Shown: one piece after another, positions 45,998-57,188 of the stretch
Numbering within the stretch: the first letter of the stretch is position 1
How the letters are laid out: every line of letters starts with the position of its first letter
NCBI RefSeq assembly: GCF_051020765.1
Contig: NC_134935.1
Coordinates: 2,481,579-2,545,578, forward strand
Source of the DNA: Lasioglossum baleicum
Lineage: Eukaryota > Arthropoda > Insecta > Hymenoptera > Halictidae
Direction: 5' to 3'
Length of the DNA: 64,000 bases
The notes under the pieces: generated by a model
What the model was told of the DNA's origin: nothing
The model's input: the letters and a program-made list of their open reading frames with translations, nothing else
Database searches by the model: none
Position numbers and translations under genes: made by a program

Positions 45998-46530
45998 CCG
46001 TGGTCGGCAAACTACGGCTCGCCAGCCACATGCGTCTCTTTGGCTACTTGAGGGCGGCTCTTCCTTGAATAACGTGTTTAAAATTAATTTATTTTATTTT
46101 AACTTAATAGTATTTTAATACAATTTTTAGTCAGTCAGTGTGTTATATCTAAATTCAAATAAAGAGCAATTTCTACTTCTACTCCATTTTTATCAATAGA
46201 CTGCGGATCTTTGTGCAAAATAAAAATTTTCTGCATCGATTACAAGGAACAGAAACTAAATTGAATATTATTTCTTCCCTTATTGATATATTGACTTCTT
46301 CAATTTTAAAAATTTTCCAATAATTTTGATTTTCATCTCCTCAATTTTGCTATAAGTGCATAATGATCCCCAGTCTATTTATCAATAAATAAGATTATTA
46401 TAAAGTATTTGATTTTGTATTTGATTGACAGTGTACTTAATTTTAACCGAACTTATAAAAACAGGGTTCTTGTAAAGAAATCTAAATCGTTGTACTGCTG
46501 ATATTTGACTAACGAGTTTGCCGACCACTG
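45998..46530. mobile_element. Non-autonomous hAT (GTGGTCGGCAAAC) with perfect 8-bp TSD
   Basis: The left end is CCGTGGTCGGCAAACTACGG; the right end is GTTTGCCGACCACTG. Flanks are identical TGCTAGAT copies (45,990-45,997 and 46,531-46,538). The left subterminal part is GC-rich (GGCTCGCCAGCCACATGCG), the interior AT-rich and non-coding. Confidence 0.93.
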
Positions 46531-46538
46531 TGCTAGAT

Positions 46539-47205
46539 CATCGAATTCGTTTCGACACCAGCTACAATATTATGAAATCAGAAATATATAATAACATTTA
46601 AAGAATCGAGGTAATTCCCATTTTTTATAAAAGAGAATTTTTCTTAAATTTTTGTATATTGAAATTTATAGAAAAGTAAATACCGATCAACCTTTTTTTT
46701 GTAAACAGTGTTTTTCCACATCATAGAAAATGTCTGAAAAGTCGTGTTAACAGTACTTATCACACCGCAGAAATAACATGAGTAAAAATAATCATACAAA
46801 TAGAGTATAAACATAGTTAAAATCAACGATGAATATATATTACGAGTGTTAATGTATATTATACACATACACATTATTTATAAATATACATAAAGTATAA
46901 GTATATAAAAATAAATACAATTAATCGACATCTTAAAGCCGATGTACAGCTAAAAGTAGGAGGTGGCAGCTGAAACTTTATACACTATGTTCAGAAATGT
47001 CTAAAATTTCGTATGCCTGCCAGTCTTAGCCACTTTTTTAAAATTCTTCTCAAAGTTTACATTGTTTAAACTTGGCAGTATTTGTTTATAGATAAAAAGA
47101 TGTTAACAACTGTATTACACACTTAAAATACACCTGCTGACACGTACGAAACTATCATTTAACCCTCGGACAACGGACGATTTTTATAGCTATGTAAGCA
47201 GTTGC
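46539..47205. other. AT-rich intergenic DNA
   Basis: No gene, RNA or transposon ends recognised between the two hAT elements. Confidence 0.5.
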
Positions 47206-47927
47206 CAGTGCCGTAACGAGGGTATGAAGCGCCTGTGGCAAGTGTCTAACTTGCGCCTCCCCGTAACCTAACAATATAAAAAAAAAATAAAAAATTTTAA
47301 TGTAACAAGTTAAATTTTACTAAATGCAATATATTAAATACTATTATAACCTCATCAAAATGAGTTGCCTGTATATACAATCATGTATTTGCCAAGGTAT
47401 TTGTATGAATAAATAATCTATAACCTAAATAAGAACAAAATTTTTATTCATATTCAATGACGACAAAATAAAAGAATTACAAAACATAGTTATATGTTAA
47501 AATAATATAATAAAAACATAAAACAGTTCAGCATATTTTATAAAGTAATTTTTCTCGTTTTTTCATTTGCAAACATCTATTATATCGTCATAATTTAATG
47601 TTTGGCAACATCTTTTTCAATTGATATTATAGACATGTTTGTTAATCGCTCTTGTCCAATAGAAGAACGAAGGTACGATTTTACAATTTTTAATTTGCTA
47701 AACGAACGTTTGAAGGAAGCTGTTGTTACAGGCATTGTTATGAAAATCCTTAATTCTACATGTCTAGATTTGGATACGTGTTTTGTAATGAGAGTTCGTC
47801 ATTTTTTTGCAAGATTTGAAAAGCGACCAAATGACCCTCAACCGGGTCGGTATTCTTTGTTTTGCGCCCCAAACCCAGCTGCGCCCGTGGCGGGCGCCTC
47901 TTTCGCCACGCCCTCGTTAGGGCACTG
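47206..47927. mobile_element. Non-autonomous hAT (CAGTGCCGTAACGAGGG)
   Basis: The left end is CAGTGCCGTAACGAGGG; the right end is CCCTCGTTAGGGCACTG. TSDs are GCAGTTGC and GTAGTTGC (7 of 8). Subterminal GCGCC-rich stretches precede an AT-rich core. An open frame at 47,602-47,931 has no hAT signature. Confidence 0.88.
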
Positions 47928-48044
47928 GTAGTTGCTCTACATTAAAACTCTAATTAATAATTTTGAAAAATTTATTTTTGATGATACCTCGTGTAGACAC
48001 ATATGTGTAATATTAATAAGAGTAATATTACTCTTTCCGATATC

Positions 48045-48290
48045 CTCAATGAGGCTGAACTTCCGAAGACGTCCGTGCTCAGAATCGGATGAAATTTTGG
48101 AAATAGGTTCCATTTTAACTAACATGATGATTGTCAGAAGGTCGGTAAGGTAGAGAGTGACATTAAAATGGTAAACATTTTTTTTCGACTCGCCAAAAAT
48201 CCTTCTGACAATCATTATTTTAGTCAAAAAGGAACCTATTCTAAAAATTTCATTCAATTCTGAGCATGGACGTCTTCGGAAGAGTAGTCC
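48045..48290. mobile_element. Small foldback element
   Basis: Inverted arms share CTTCCGAAGACGTCC, GAATTGAATGAAATTTT-like sequence, AATAGGTTCC and ATGATTGTCAGAAGG. Both flanks carry CCTCAATGA. Confidence 0.75.
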
Positions 48291-48539
48291 TCAATGAAAC
48301 AGCTATTCGGTTTGTTTTATTGCCACAAATTGAGTACTTAAATGACGCTATGGATGTTCCCGGTCAGAATAGACTTCGGCGCAGTATACGGAGGGTTAAA
48401 CTTGTATTTTGATAGTCTATAATGATGATTATGTTAAACGTTCCATTTCATCTGAATTTTACGATTTTGTCTTCAGACGTTATATCTGAGCGCAGAGTTA
48501 TGCAGAATTACAATTGAATTACTCCAAAATTATAATTAC

Positions 48540-49320
48540 AAGGTAATTGAATTACATCGTAATTCACTTATATTGTAATTTATAATTCAGATCTTCATTC
48601 AATTAAATTACAATGTAATTCGTAATTGCAATGGAGTACAATTATAAAATACATTGTAATTGAATATTATATTGTAATTTAATTATATTGTAATTTATAA
48701 TTCTGATCTTCATTCAATTCAATTACAATGTAATTCGTAATTGCAATGGAGTACAGTTATAAAAAACACATTGTAATTCAATTATATTGTAATTTATAAT
48801 TCAGATCTTCATTCAATTAAATTACAATGTAATTCGTAATTGCAATGGAGTACAATTATAAAATACTTCGTAATTAAATTACATAAAATAGCGTTACGTA
48901 TTATGAACGAGGACTAGGAATAGAAACTACGCCGCACAGACACTAAACAAGTATTATATATGAAAGAAACACATAACAATATATCGCACTTCTACAAAGT
49001 TCTGGGCTATAATTTGGAAAGCTGTATTTTAAATTATACATTGTATTTCAATTATATTGTATTTCAATTATATTGTATTTCAATTATATTTTATTTCAAT
49101 TATATTGTATTTCAATTCCACATTTTTGATTAAAATACTTAGTAATTGAATTACATTTGTATTTCAATTACACATCTCATTAAAATACCTAGTAATTAAA
49201 TTAAATTGTATTTCAATTATATATTAATTCAGTTGCGACGTAATTGATACATAATTTAATTGAAATACAATGTAATTCAATTACGTAATCGAATTACTTA
49301 CAATGTAATTGAATTAGCAC
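48540..49320. repeat. AT-rich minisatellite region based on TTGTAATT
   Basis: About 100-115-bp units recur with anchors at 48,591, 48,706 and 48,805. Each has GATCTTCATTCAATT, then TTACAATGTAATTCGTAATT and GCAATGGAGTAC. The right part shifts to a 16-bp array (49,037-49,116) and then degenerate TTGTATTTCAATT units. TTGTAATT and AATTACAA occur in both orientations. Confidence 0.9.
49037..49116. repeat. 16-bp tandem repeat, 5 units
   Basis: The unit is TATATTGTATTTCAAT, five copies with one or two substitutions. Confidence 0.93.
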
Positions 49321-49419
49321 AACTCTGTCTGAGCGCAGAATAATCTGAGATGACTAATTTGGATTTGAAAATCTCGATTAATCTTGGAAAATTGACTTCT
49401 GGCCAGAGAAAGCTGGTTT

Positions 49420-50176
49420 CCAGACGATAGTGCGGTGGTGTCCCTCGAAAAAGACGATGGGGCACATTAGCGCAAACTGCGGAAGCTCTTTGTCGGCGGA
49501 AATCATGCTGGTGGCGTGTGGGTGGGTAGCTCATGAGTCCCTGGAGCTTTTTAAAACACGCCCGGCCGAAGAACGACGAACCCCGGCGATACTCGACGAT
49601 CGCAAGGAACATATGTAGTACGTACTACACGCGGCTGCGACTGTGCGGGATCTCCTCGCGAACAGATCGCATCGTTTTTAGCACCGCGCCGGGATCGACT
49701 CCGTGTTCGTTGTCATCCTCGCGACGGGTCTCGTCAGGGTTGCTCGGGGAGACCCGAGGAGGGAACAGCAGGTCGGAGCATCGGATGAAAGAAGCGTCGC
49801 GTCGCGTCGCGGAGATTCACTCGACAACGTCGCAGAAGAGGGAGGCAATATCGTGGCGCGGAAGTGGTAGGGGATTTGAAGATTACGCCGCGCGGTCCGC
49901 GAGGCGAAACATCAGTTTCGTTTACTATCAGTTCCGTGTCGCATCCTTCCGAGGGATTCGAAGGCGTAGTATCCCGGGGAACGTTGTCAGTGACCGAACG
50001 ACGCGACGGCGAGAGGCGCAGGCAGAGACACGCAGAAGATATGCGTTTGAACTTGAACGCGAAAGCGACATCCTCTCGTTGTTGAACCGGACTCCGCGCG
50101 GCTGACGCGTGTCGCACGAACAGAGGAGCAATGTGCTTTTAACAGCCTCCAGTGATCTCGAGGCGCCCGCGACCCG
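49420..50176 (+). promoter_or_regulatory. CpG-rich island with probable 5'-UTR exon
   Basis: A strongly CpG-rich block ends at a good donor, GCGACCCG|GTGAGTAG, with the exon end at 50,176. This suggests promoter plus non-coding first exon of a plus-strand gene. The long open frame across it (49,533-50,105) looks compositional. The next exon may be 54,838-54,897, but this link is unproven. Confidence 0.4.
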
Positions 50177-51289
50177 GTGAGTAGTTTGAACTCTGTGCAC
50201 GCGCGCCGACTTTCTGCTAAAAGTGAATCGAACGACCGACGGGATATGGACGATCAAAGGGAACCAATAACACGCGCTTAGCAACCACCGATGATAAGCA
50301 CACGCTTTAGTAGCGGCCACGTGTTCCTGGGGAACAGTCGACGCGGCGCGCGGCGGATCGCTTGGTTCGCGGCAAACTTTCATCCCGCTGAAACGAAGAG
50401 ATCTCGTAAAAATAGCCGCAGCTTATTTCGAACCGCAACGCGGAGCTTATGTGTTTTCTTAATCCTCGCGGCGAAAATATACCGACGAATTTCTCGCACT
50501 TTCGCTCTCAGCCTTCGACAGCGAATTATTCTTCGGCTGGCATGGAAAATAATCAATGATCGACGAAACAAAATGAGTGGGAACGTTTTGCGATTTGCTT
50601 GCACCGCGAACGAGTCACATTCCGATCAGAGTTCGTGAAAATGATTATCAATGAGCTATCGGAAGCTTCTTTTTTCCAATTGAGATGATCTTGATTTTTT
50701 TGTTTTTTTTAATAGAGTTATTTTCGATGGACTTGTTGAAGTCGTCATTGTTCCGCGACGGAACATATTATACGAATAATACGCATATACTATATGATAT
50801 ACATATAATACAACACACAATAACAAAAATACTGTTACAGAATATTATAAGTATAATATGTAGAATAAACATAAATACTGTAGGAAATAAATTTACAGAT
50901 TATTAATAACTTAGAAGCGTTTGCGATTGACTATGTTCAGCTTCAGTTTCACGTCTGATACTTCTGACTACGATGGATATCGTATAAACAATTGAAAATA
51001 AGGGACTGTATATTTAGAATAACATAATGAGTAAACGAGTCTTATCGTTTCGCGCGGACTCATGTGGGAACTCGATGGCGTTTGCCACGCACGCGTCTAA
51101 TGTGCTTTAAATTAATGTAATACAAAATCTCAAAGGAACCTTCTGGTACTTTCTTTAATACTCAATTGAAAGATTGTAAATATTTAAACAATTTTAAAAC
51201 TAAATATTATAATTTATAAGAATGAAATTGGACACACATACCTAAGTACTTATTTCTTCGAAAGACTAGGCAGAAAGCCGCCGAGCGCG
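50177..51289. other. Putative intron or intergenic DNA, nothing recognised
   Basis: CpG-rich to about 50,640, then AT-rich. No splice-supported coding exon or transposon ends found. Confidence 0.4.
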
Positions 51290-51835
51290 AGCGTCTTTTC
51301 CAGCAGACGACGCGACGCTCACGCGTGAACACTCACGCACCGCTAGACCACGTATACGTACGCGAGGATTGCAAGGGTCCGGGATTCCACTTCTGATTTC
51401 TCGATAATGCAAAGACGAGGTTTTGTAATAGACAAAATCGCTAGATGAAAGATCAATCTGGGGCGCTGTTTGCCTCAAAAGTCCTTCTTTTACGTTTCCG
51501 AGCAATGGTTTTGCAATATTTGGCTGAATGTTGTCCGTCGCATGTTGCCCGTCAGATGGCGCTGCAGTCACGCCGGCGCGGCATACTAGCCTCTCTGAAG
51601 GACAACATGGAGCCGAATATTGTAAAGCCATCGCTCGTAAACGTAAAAATTGGATTTTTGAGAATGATTGCACCCTAGATTGATCTTTCATCTAGCGATT
51701 TTGGCTATTAAAAAACCCCGTCTTTGCATTATCGAGAAATCGGAAGACTAATCCCGGATCCTTACAATCCTTGTGTACGTATACGTGTCTAGCGGTGTGT
51801 GCACTCACACGTCTCCTACTAGACGGCCCCCTTAA
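51290..51835. mobile_element. piggyBac-like MITE (TTAA), third copy
   Basis: The right end is GGCCCCCTTAA (TTAA at 51,832-51,835). The left end is degraded and its TTAA was not found. Inverted arms share CCGCTAGAC.ACGTATACGTAC, GATTTCTCGATAATGCAAAG and AAAATCGCTAGATGAAAGAT. Related to 13,125 and 28,639. Confidence 0.8.
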
Positions 51836-51837
51836 CG

Positions 51838-52470
51838 ATACCCGCAGTTTCGTTCAATACGGGTTTTTAGTTCGTCGAGGGTTCGAAATTGTCTTCCGCC
51901 GGCACATACCGATTTGGCTGAATGGGCCCAGCAATTTTCTATAATATTTAAATCTGGAGACCTGGCTGGCCACTTCAAAATTTGAATATTTTCCCGTGTC
52001 AAATATTCTTTAACAATCTTCGCGGTATGAACACTTACATCATCTTGCAGATAAATAAAGTTTGTACCCGCAATTTTTGCAGCATGTCCCTTTAATTGTT
52101 CGTCGATTAAACTAATGTACTTTGCACTATTCATTTTTCCACTTATAAACTTAACACACCATTACTCCACTACCACCGAATTGGCGACTGCATAAAATTT
52201 TTTGTTACGCAAATCGTGGAAATAACAACGGTAGCCATCCGGTCCATCTAACGTAAATCTCTTCTCATCATTAAAGATAACTTTTCGCCATTTTTTCGTC
52301 CTACAAACATTGAACATACTTCTCAGAAAATTGTAAACGAGCTTCTTTATGTTGTTTAGTTAGCGGTGGTTTACGATTCCACAGACTCGCAATTTTAATA
52401 ATGGAACAATTTTCTTTACGCAAATTTTGAATTATTAATATTCCAGGACCAATCTTTTACCGCGACCCAT
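51838..52470 (-). pseudogene. Tc1-like transposase, heavily frameshifted
   Basis: On the minus strand it starts MGRGKRLV at 52,470 and soon hits a stop. Later pieces in other frames are LTKQHKEARLQFSEKYVQ, KWRKVIFNDEKRFTLDGPDG, NFIYLQDDVSVHTAKIVKEY and KWPARSPDLNIIENCW. The DDE triad (FNDE, QDD, NIIEN) is traceable. The HTH is mostly deleted. It abuts the TTAA end at 51,835. Confidence 0.88.
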
Positions 52471-52749
52471 TGTTAAAAATTTCACAATATTTCAATTCCA
52501 GAACACACAATATTAGATACTTGTCGACCTGAACACTTTGACGTCTTAACGCTAACTGGAAAATCACATAGACTTTGTGCTATCTGTTTACGTTTACGTT
52601 TTCGACTTAACCATCAACCTATAGTCAGAATTCAAGCATTTACCCTCCACACATACAATCTATTACTAACCGAGCAATGATAAAAGACAAGTAAGTTTTA
52701 TTCGAAACATTTTTTAATTCGATAACAACTTTTTAAGTTATTCAATGAT

Positions 52750-53563
52750 CAGGGCCACCCTAACCACAGGGCTAAATGGGCTAAGCCCCGGGGCGCAAGC
52801 CTTTTGGGGGCGGCAATTTTTATTGGTGTCATATTTTTTTAATTAGATAAACTTCTAGCAGAAGTACAAAAGAGAAAGTGTGCCTATGATGACATTTACT
52901 GAAAATTTTGGTTTCTGGTCAATTTAAAAAATTTAAATGAAGATACAATTAGAAAGAATGCTGCAAAGATGTGCGAAACGTATATGGACGATCTAGAAAA
53001 TAATTTTATTGAAGAATGCCTTCATTTTAAACACGTGTATATATATTTATTGGAAAATAAAGAAAATATATCTACTGCGGAACACTTAGTTTAAGGACAA
53101 TAATTCACTCGAAAATTGAGTCTACATTTCCTAACGTGGCCACAGCACGTATTGCCACTACAAATTACAGCGGAGAAAGATCTTTTTCTCAGCACTGAAA
53201 AGGATAAAAAATTATTTACGGTCTTCTTTGGGACAGAGCAAATTAAATGCTTTGAGTATTTGATGCATAGAGAGTGACGTATTTAATAACTTAAACACGT
53301 GTGATATTATTAATCAATCTGCAAAAGAAAAAGCTAGGAATATAAATATATATGTTACTTTTATTTTTTGTTTACTATAAAGTTTGTTTTTGTCCATATA
53401 GCTTTTTAAAAAATTTTGTATGAATTTTATGTTTTTGATTAGTATAAGGGTAATAAATGGACTTTTTCTAGTTCTGACACTTTTGTATAACTTTATATTA
53501 TTAGTAGCAGTAGCGCATTATTTTTAGTAGCCCAGGGGCGCCGAATATCTTAGGACGGCCCTG
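52750..53563 (+). mobile_element. hAT element remnant with perfect 8-bp TSD
   Basis: The left end is CAGGGCCACCCTAAC; the right end is AGGACGGCCCTG. Identical TCAATGAT flanks at 52,742-52,749 and 53,564-53,571. It encodes the tail of a hAT transposase near 53,122-53,245. GCCCCGGGGCGC and GGGGGCGGCAATTTT tie it to the MITEs at 23,490 and 60,380. Confidence 0.93.
53122..53245 (+). pseudogene. hAT transposase C-terminal (dimerisation) fragment
   Basis: Reads FPNVATARIATTNYSGERSF to a stop, then after a frameshift SALKRIKNYLRSSLGQSKLN and ALSI. ERSFS..LKRIKNYLRS is the conserved hAT C-terminal signature. The DDE part is mostly gone. Confidence 0.85.
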
Positions 53564-53984
53564 TCAATGATAAAGTCATAAGAAGTGCATAGTCTAATGG
53601 CGTCAAATCAGGAGAGAGCGCTAGCCCATTAGGCACTTCTTCTGGTGTCTCTATCATTGAATAACTTAAAAAGTTGTTGCCGAATTAAAAAACGTTCCCA
53701 ATAAAACTTACTTATTTTTTCTCATAGAATGAGTTGGTGTAAAAAAATTACGTTTCCATTTAAAAAAGTGAACTTGACCTTCAAATGACCTTCAACACGT
53801 CAAATAAAATATTTAGAAAAAGCACCTTTCTATAGACCTTTCAAAACCATACAAATTTCATTGGCAGTATGTTTTTCTAAATACGGCGGATAAAGAGATA
53901 TCTCGTGTAACAGAAATTTTGGGACACCCTGTATAATACGAAAACTAGTTATTCAACTGTATTTGCGAAAATTAACAGAATTGG

Positions 53985-54548
53985 ATAGTGTGCTAAATAT
54001 CTCCGTTACTTTTCGTTGTACAAAAAAACTTCTTAGGTCAAAGTTACACTGTTCGAAGGGCCACATGTAACGGTGTAAGGGAAAAAATTTTCAAGATCAT
54101 TTTTTTACAAGATTTCAAGGTCATCGATATTTTTTTAAATGGAATGAGGTATTTTTTAATACATCAATCGATGCAGCTGGACATTCGTTATGAAAAAGTA
54201 CTAGCCTATGTATGTCGAAAAGTTAGTAGTTCACGAGATATTTCGATTTAAATAACTAAATTAATGTAATGGTGTTTTAGAGTTATTTAAATTTAAATAT
54301 CTCGTGAACTACTAACTTTTCGACATACATAGGTTAGTACTTTTTTATAACGAATGTCCAGCTGCATCGATTGATGTATTAAAAAATACCTCATTCCATT
54401 TAAAAAGATATCGCTGACCTTGAAATCTTGTAAAAAAATGACCTTGAAAATTTTTTCCCTTACACCGTTACATGTGGCCCTTCGAACAGTGTAACTTTGT
54501 CCCAAGAAGTTTTTTTCTACAACGAAAAGTAACGGAGATATTTAGGTG
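53985..54548. mobile_element. Foldback element with ~265-bp arms
   Basis: Arms 53,985-54,255 and 54,281-54,548 are near-perfect complements (shared AATATCTCCGTTACTTTTCG, CGATGCAGCTGGACATTCGT and GTTAGTAGTTCACGAGATAT). The spacer is only ~25 bp. CACCCTGTATAA occurs just outside on both sides (53,935 and 54,565). Confidence 0.88.
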
Positions 54549-54837
54549 TTCTGTTTCTTCGGACTCACCCTGTATAACGCAATTACGCGATGGAAAATAA
54601 AGATAGGTCGCGATTGTTCGCGCGATCATTCCAGCTCCATTTCGTTCGATATAAGTAGCGGGCCTTGCGTGCGATCGAACGAGAACAACCGAATAAAGTA
54701 TCGCTCGGTCATGGTCATCCAAAACAGAGCGTTCACAGCTGATCTTCGTGGTAATTCCGATTCTCTCCGGTCTAGATCGCTTCAACCGAATGTAGCCGAT
54801 CCGCAACGAGTTTCGTTAAAGCCGTTCTCTGTTTCAG

Positions 54838-54897
54838 ACGGAGGGAAGACCGTTGAGGACCGAAGAAGGCAGAAGCAGCGAAAATATGAAATACAAG
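54838..54897 (+). other. Candidate exon, possibly first coding exon (60 nt)
   Basis: Bounded by TCTCTGTTTCAG and the donor AAG|GTGAGA. It contains ATGAAATACAAG just before the donor, which would encode Met-Lys-Tyr-Lys in phase 0. Alternatively, read through, it gives DGGKTVEDRRRQKQRKYEIQ. No continuation was found downstream. It may follow the 5'-UTR exon ending at 50,176. Confidence 0.35.
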
Positions 54898-55156
54898 GTG
54901 AGATTTATAAAACTACCACGAACATACCGTGCCGAGTTTCAAATTTCTAAAATCAAGAATATTAGATTGGAGAAAAAGATTCTTCGTATCCACCCGATAG
55001 ATGATCTTACCATGTCATAAATCTGTTAATATAATATTAATCGGATCTGATTAATCATTATCTGAGTGCGCGTCTGAAAGGTGATATATTATAATAATTA
55101 CAAACAAGAATTTGTGATATTTGTTTATTTAGTCAAAAGTTATTACGTCTTGAAAA

Positions 55157-55963
55157 TGAGTGAAAATAAAGAAGAAATACGATACATTTTGAAATTTTAT
55201 TATAAAAAAGGAAAGAATGCGACTCAAACTGCTAAAAAAATTTGTGATGTTTATGGACGCGATACAGTATCAGTAGGTGTGGCACAAAGTTGGTTCAAGC
55301 GTTTCGAATCTAGAAATTTTGATGTGAAAGAGACACCTTGTCCTGGTCGACCAGTCACTGGAAAAGTCGATAAAATCATGCAAACAGGAACTATAAGCAA
55401 TAAGGAACTAAACATCGACCACAAAACAGTTCTCAAACATTTAAAGAAGGCCGGATACAAAAAACAGCTCGATGTTTGGGCGCCTCACGAGTTAACATTG
55501 AAAAATTTAATGGATTGACATCTTTGGCGACCCGTCAAAAATTAAGAGAGCTTGGCGGGAAGTTTTGACGCATCCACCGTATAGTCCTGGTATTGCACCA
55601 TCAGACTACCATTTGTTTCGGTCTGTACAGAACTCTCTTAATGGTATGAAGTTGACAATGCAATGGTCAAAAGAGGCCTGTGAAAATCACGTGTCGCAGT
55701 TTCTCGCCCAGAAATCACAGAAGTTCTACAGTGACGGGATTATGGTTTTTTTTTAAATTGCAAAATTGCTTTGTCTTGATTTTGGATCGAACCTGTGCGC
55801 CAATAACATAAACTAATTTCTATTATGGTTTTACCTCAAAAATGGCAAAAGGTGGCCGATTGAAACAGCACCTACTTGATTTAATAAACTTCATTTAAGA
55901 TATGGAAGAAACTTGATTCATTTCTGCATTAAAATACGAAGAAACTTTGTTCCCAACCCAATA
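55157..55963 (+). pseudogene. Mariner copy with deleted core
   Basis: Starts MSENKEEIRYILKFYYKKGK, continues through WFKRFESRNFDVKETPCPGR and stops at about 55,518. The C-terminal part (THPPYSPGIAPSDYHLFRSV) is in another frame at 55,568-55,756. The first two catalytic aspartates are deleted, and in SPGIAPSDYHLF the third is Gly instead of Asp. A right TIR (TTGGGTTGGGAACAAAG on the minus strand) ends near 55,963; no left TIR was recognised. Confidence 0.9.
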
Positions 55964-56032
55964 ATTACACGAAGTGATCTCATCCCCGCCGTTCGTACAT
56001 AATAGTATACATATGTATATGTATATTCTTAC

Positions 56033-56095
56033 CTCCGGCGAGTCGTTGAGCTTTCTTTCCGCCTCGACTCGTCTCGGGGACACGTCGATTTGCAT
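56033..56095 (-). other. Candidate first coding exon on the minus strand
   Basis: In a CpG-rich block (55,985-56,260), minus-strand ATG at 56,095 opens MQIDVSPRRVEAERKLNDSP plus Glu. It ends at a consensus donor, GAG|GTAAGA, in phase 0. No downstream exon was recognised, and the product is unknown. Confidence 0.35.
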
Positions 56096-56299
56096 TAAAC
56101 ATAAGCTCGCATAAACACGACAATGAAACAACGCCTTCGTTTGTTCTCGGCCGGAGTTCCTTCGAGGTCGAGGATCATGACCGCGATCGCGATTTTCGGA
56201 TAACGCGCCGTGTGACCTTAGATCGCTCGCGACGAGCCGAAGATGCAGAGAAGAGGTTGTCGAATATTTTTTTATTCGGATCTTCGTGCGGCAAAAATC

Positions 56300-57188
56300 A
56301 ACTGTACCGATAATTTTATGCTGTTTGTTGCCGATGTTATATTGATGTTTGCAGAGTACCACGCTTATGTATATGTATTATTACTAGACTGCGGATGTCT
56401 ATGCAATTTCCAATTTTTGTAGACAAATTTTAAGAAAGTCAAATGAAATAAAATCCTATTTTCAATGGGAATGGCCTTTGTAGATCTAAAACAAATAAAA
56501 ATTGTACAAAATTCTATAGAATTTTATATTTGAGCCATTTTGGAAAATTTTCATAAGCCATAAGTGCATAAAAACCGCAGTTTAATTATTACGTTAGTTG
56601 CGTCTCATCATGATTATCAATGTGTATTTTCTTCAGATTTTTCGGATTTTGCGAACAGGTTTAAAAAAATTGGAAATCTCCAACAACTCGAGAAAAATGC
56701 ATATTTCGTATTGAAGTTCTCGAGATGTCAGTTTTATGAAAATTCAATAATAAGATATTGTTGAAACCATTGTTCTTGATTTTTTTATTTTTTTCAGAAA
56801 TTTTTATATACTGCATCGTAGTTAAAAAAATAAAAATCAATCTTTTCGATGTTTGTTTACTTTTTTGTAGGTGTATTATGTAATATTGAACATTTTTCTT
56901 ATTGAGAATATTCAGAGTAAAAATTCGTTTGATATACGGTAACTTAAAAGCTGTGCTGCAGTGCTAATTTTTGCGTAAGTACTGCTGCCGCTATAAATGA
57001 AATAGGATTAGATTATCTAAAAATATTTGGAATTCGTTTTTATATGTATCTGTCAGATCAACCGCGACCTAAGAATTAAGGTACTCCTATATTTAGGATA
57101 GATCAATCGAAAATATCCTATAATATTTATATTATTTATAGAATATTCTATATATGGAATATTGAATATATTATTGTAGAATAGAATA
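56300..57188. other. AT-rich intergenic DNA with AATATTCTA palindromes
   Basis: No gene seen. From about 57,100 the sequence is built of ATTTATAGAATATTCTA-like palindromic units, which reappear on the other side of the element at 57,189-57,797. Confidence 0.5.

Larger units (their letters stand above)
52670..53735. repeat. Inverted repeat split by a hAT insertion
   Basis: The left arm (about 52,685-52,749) and right arm (about 53,650-53,725) share AAGTAAGTTTTAT, TTTTTTAATTCG and ACAACTTTTTAAGTTATTCA. The hAT at 52,750-53,563 sits at the inner edge of the left arm. Confidence 0.8.

Noticed and set aside
48540..49320. Possible CRISPR-like array
   Set aside because: Repeats are AT-rich, imperfect, without regular unique spacers, and the context is animal DNA. 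It is a minisatellite.
49533..50105. 190-aa plus-strand open frame
   Set aside because: Arg/Ser-rich composition follows from CpG-rich DNA. No domain was seen, and several other frames over the same DNA are also open.
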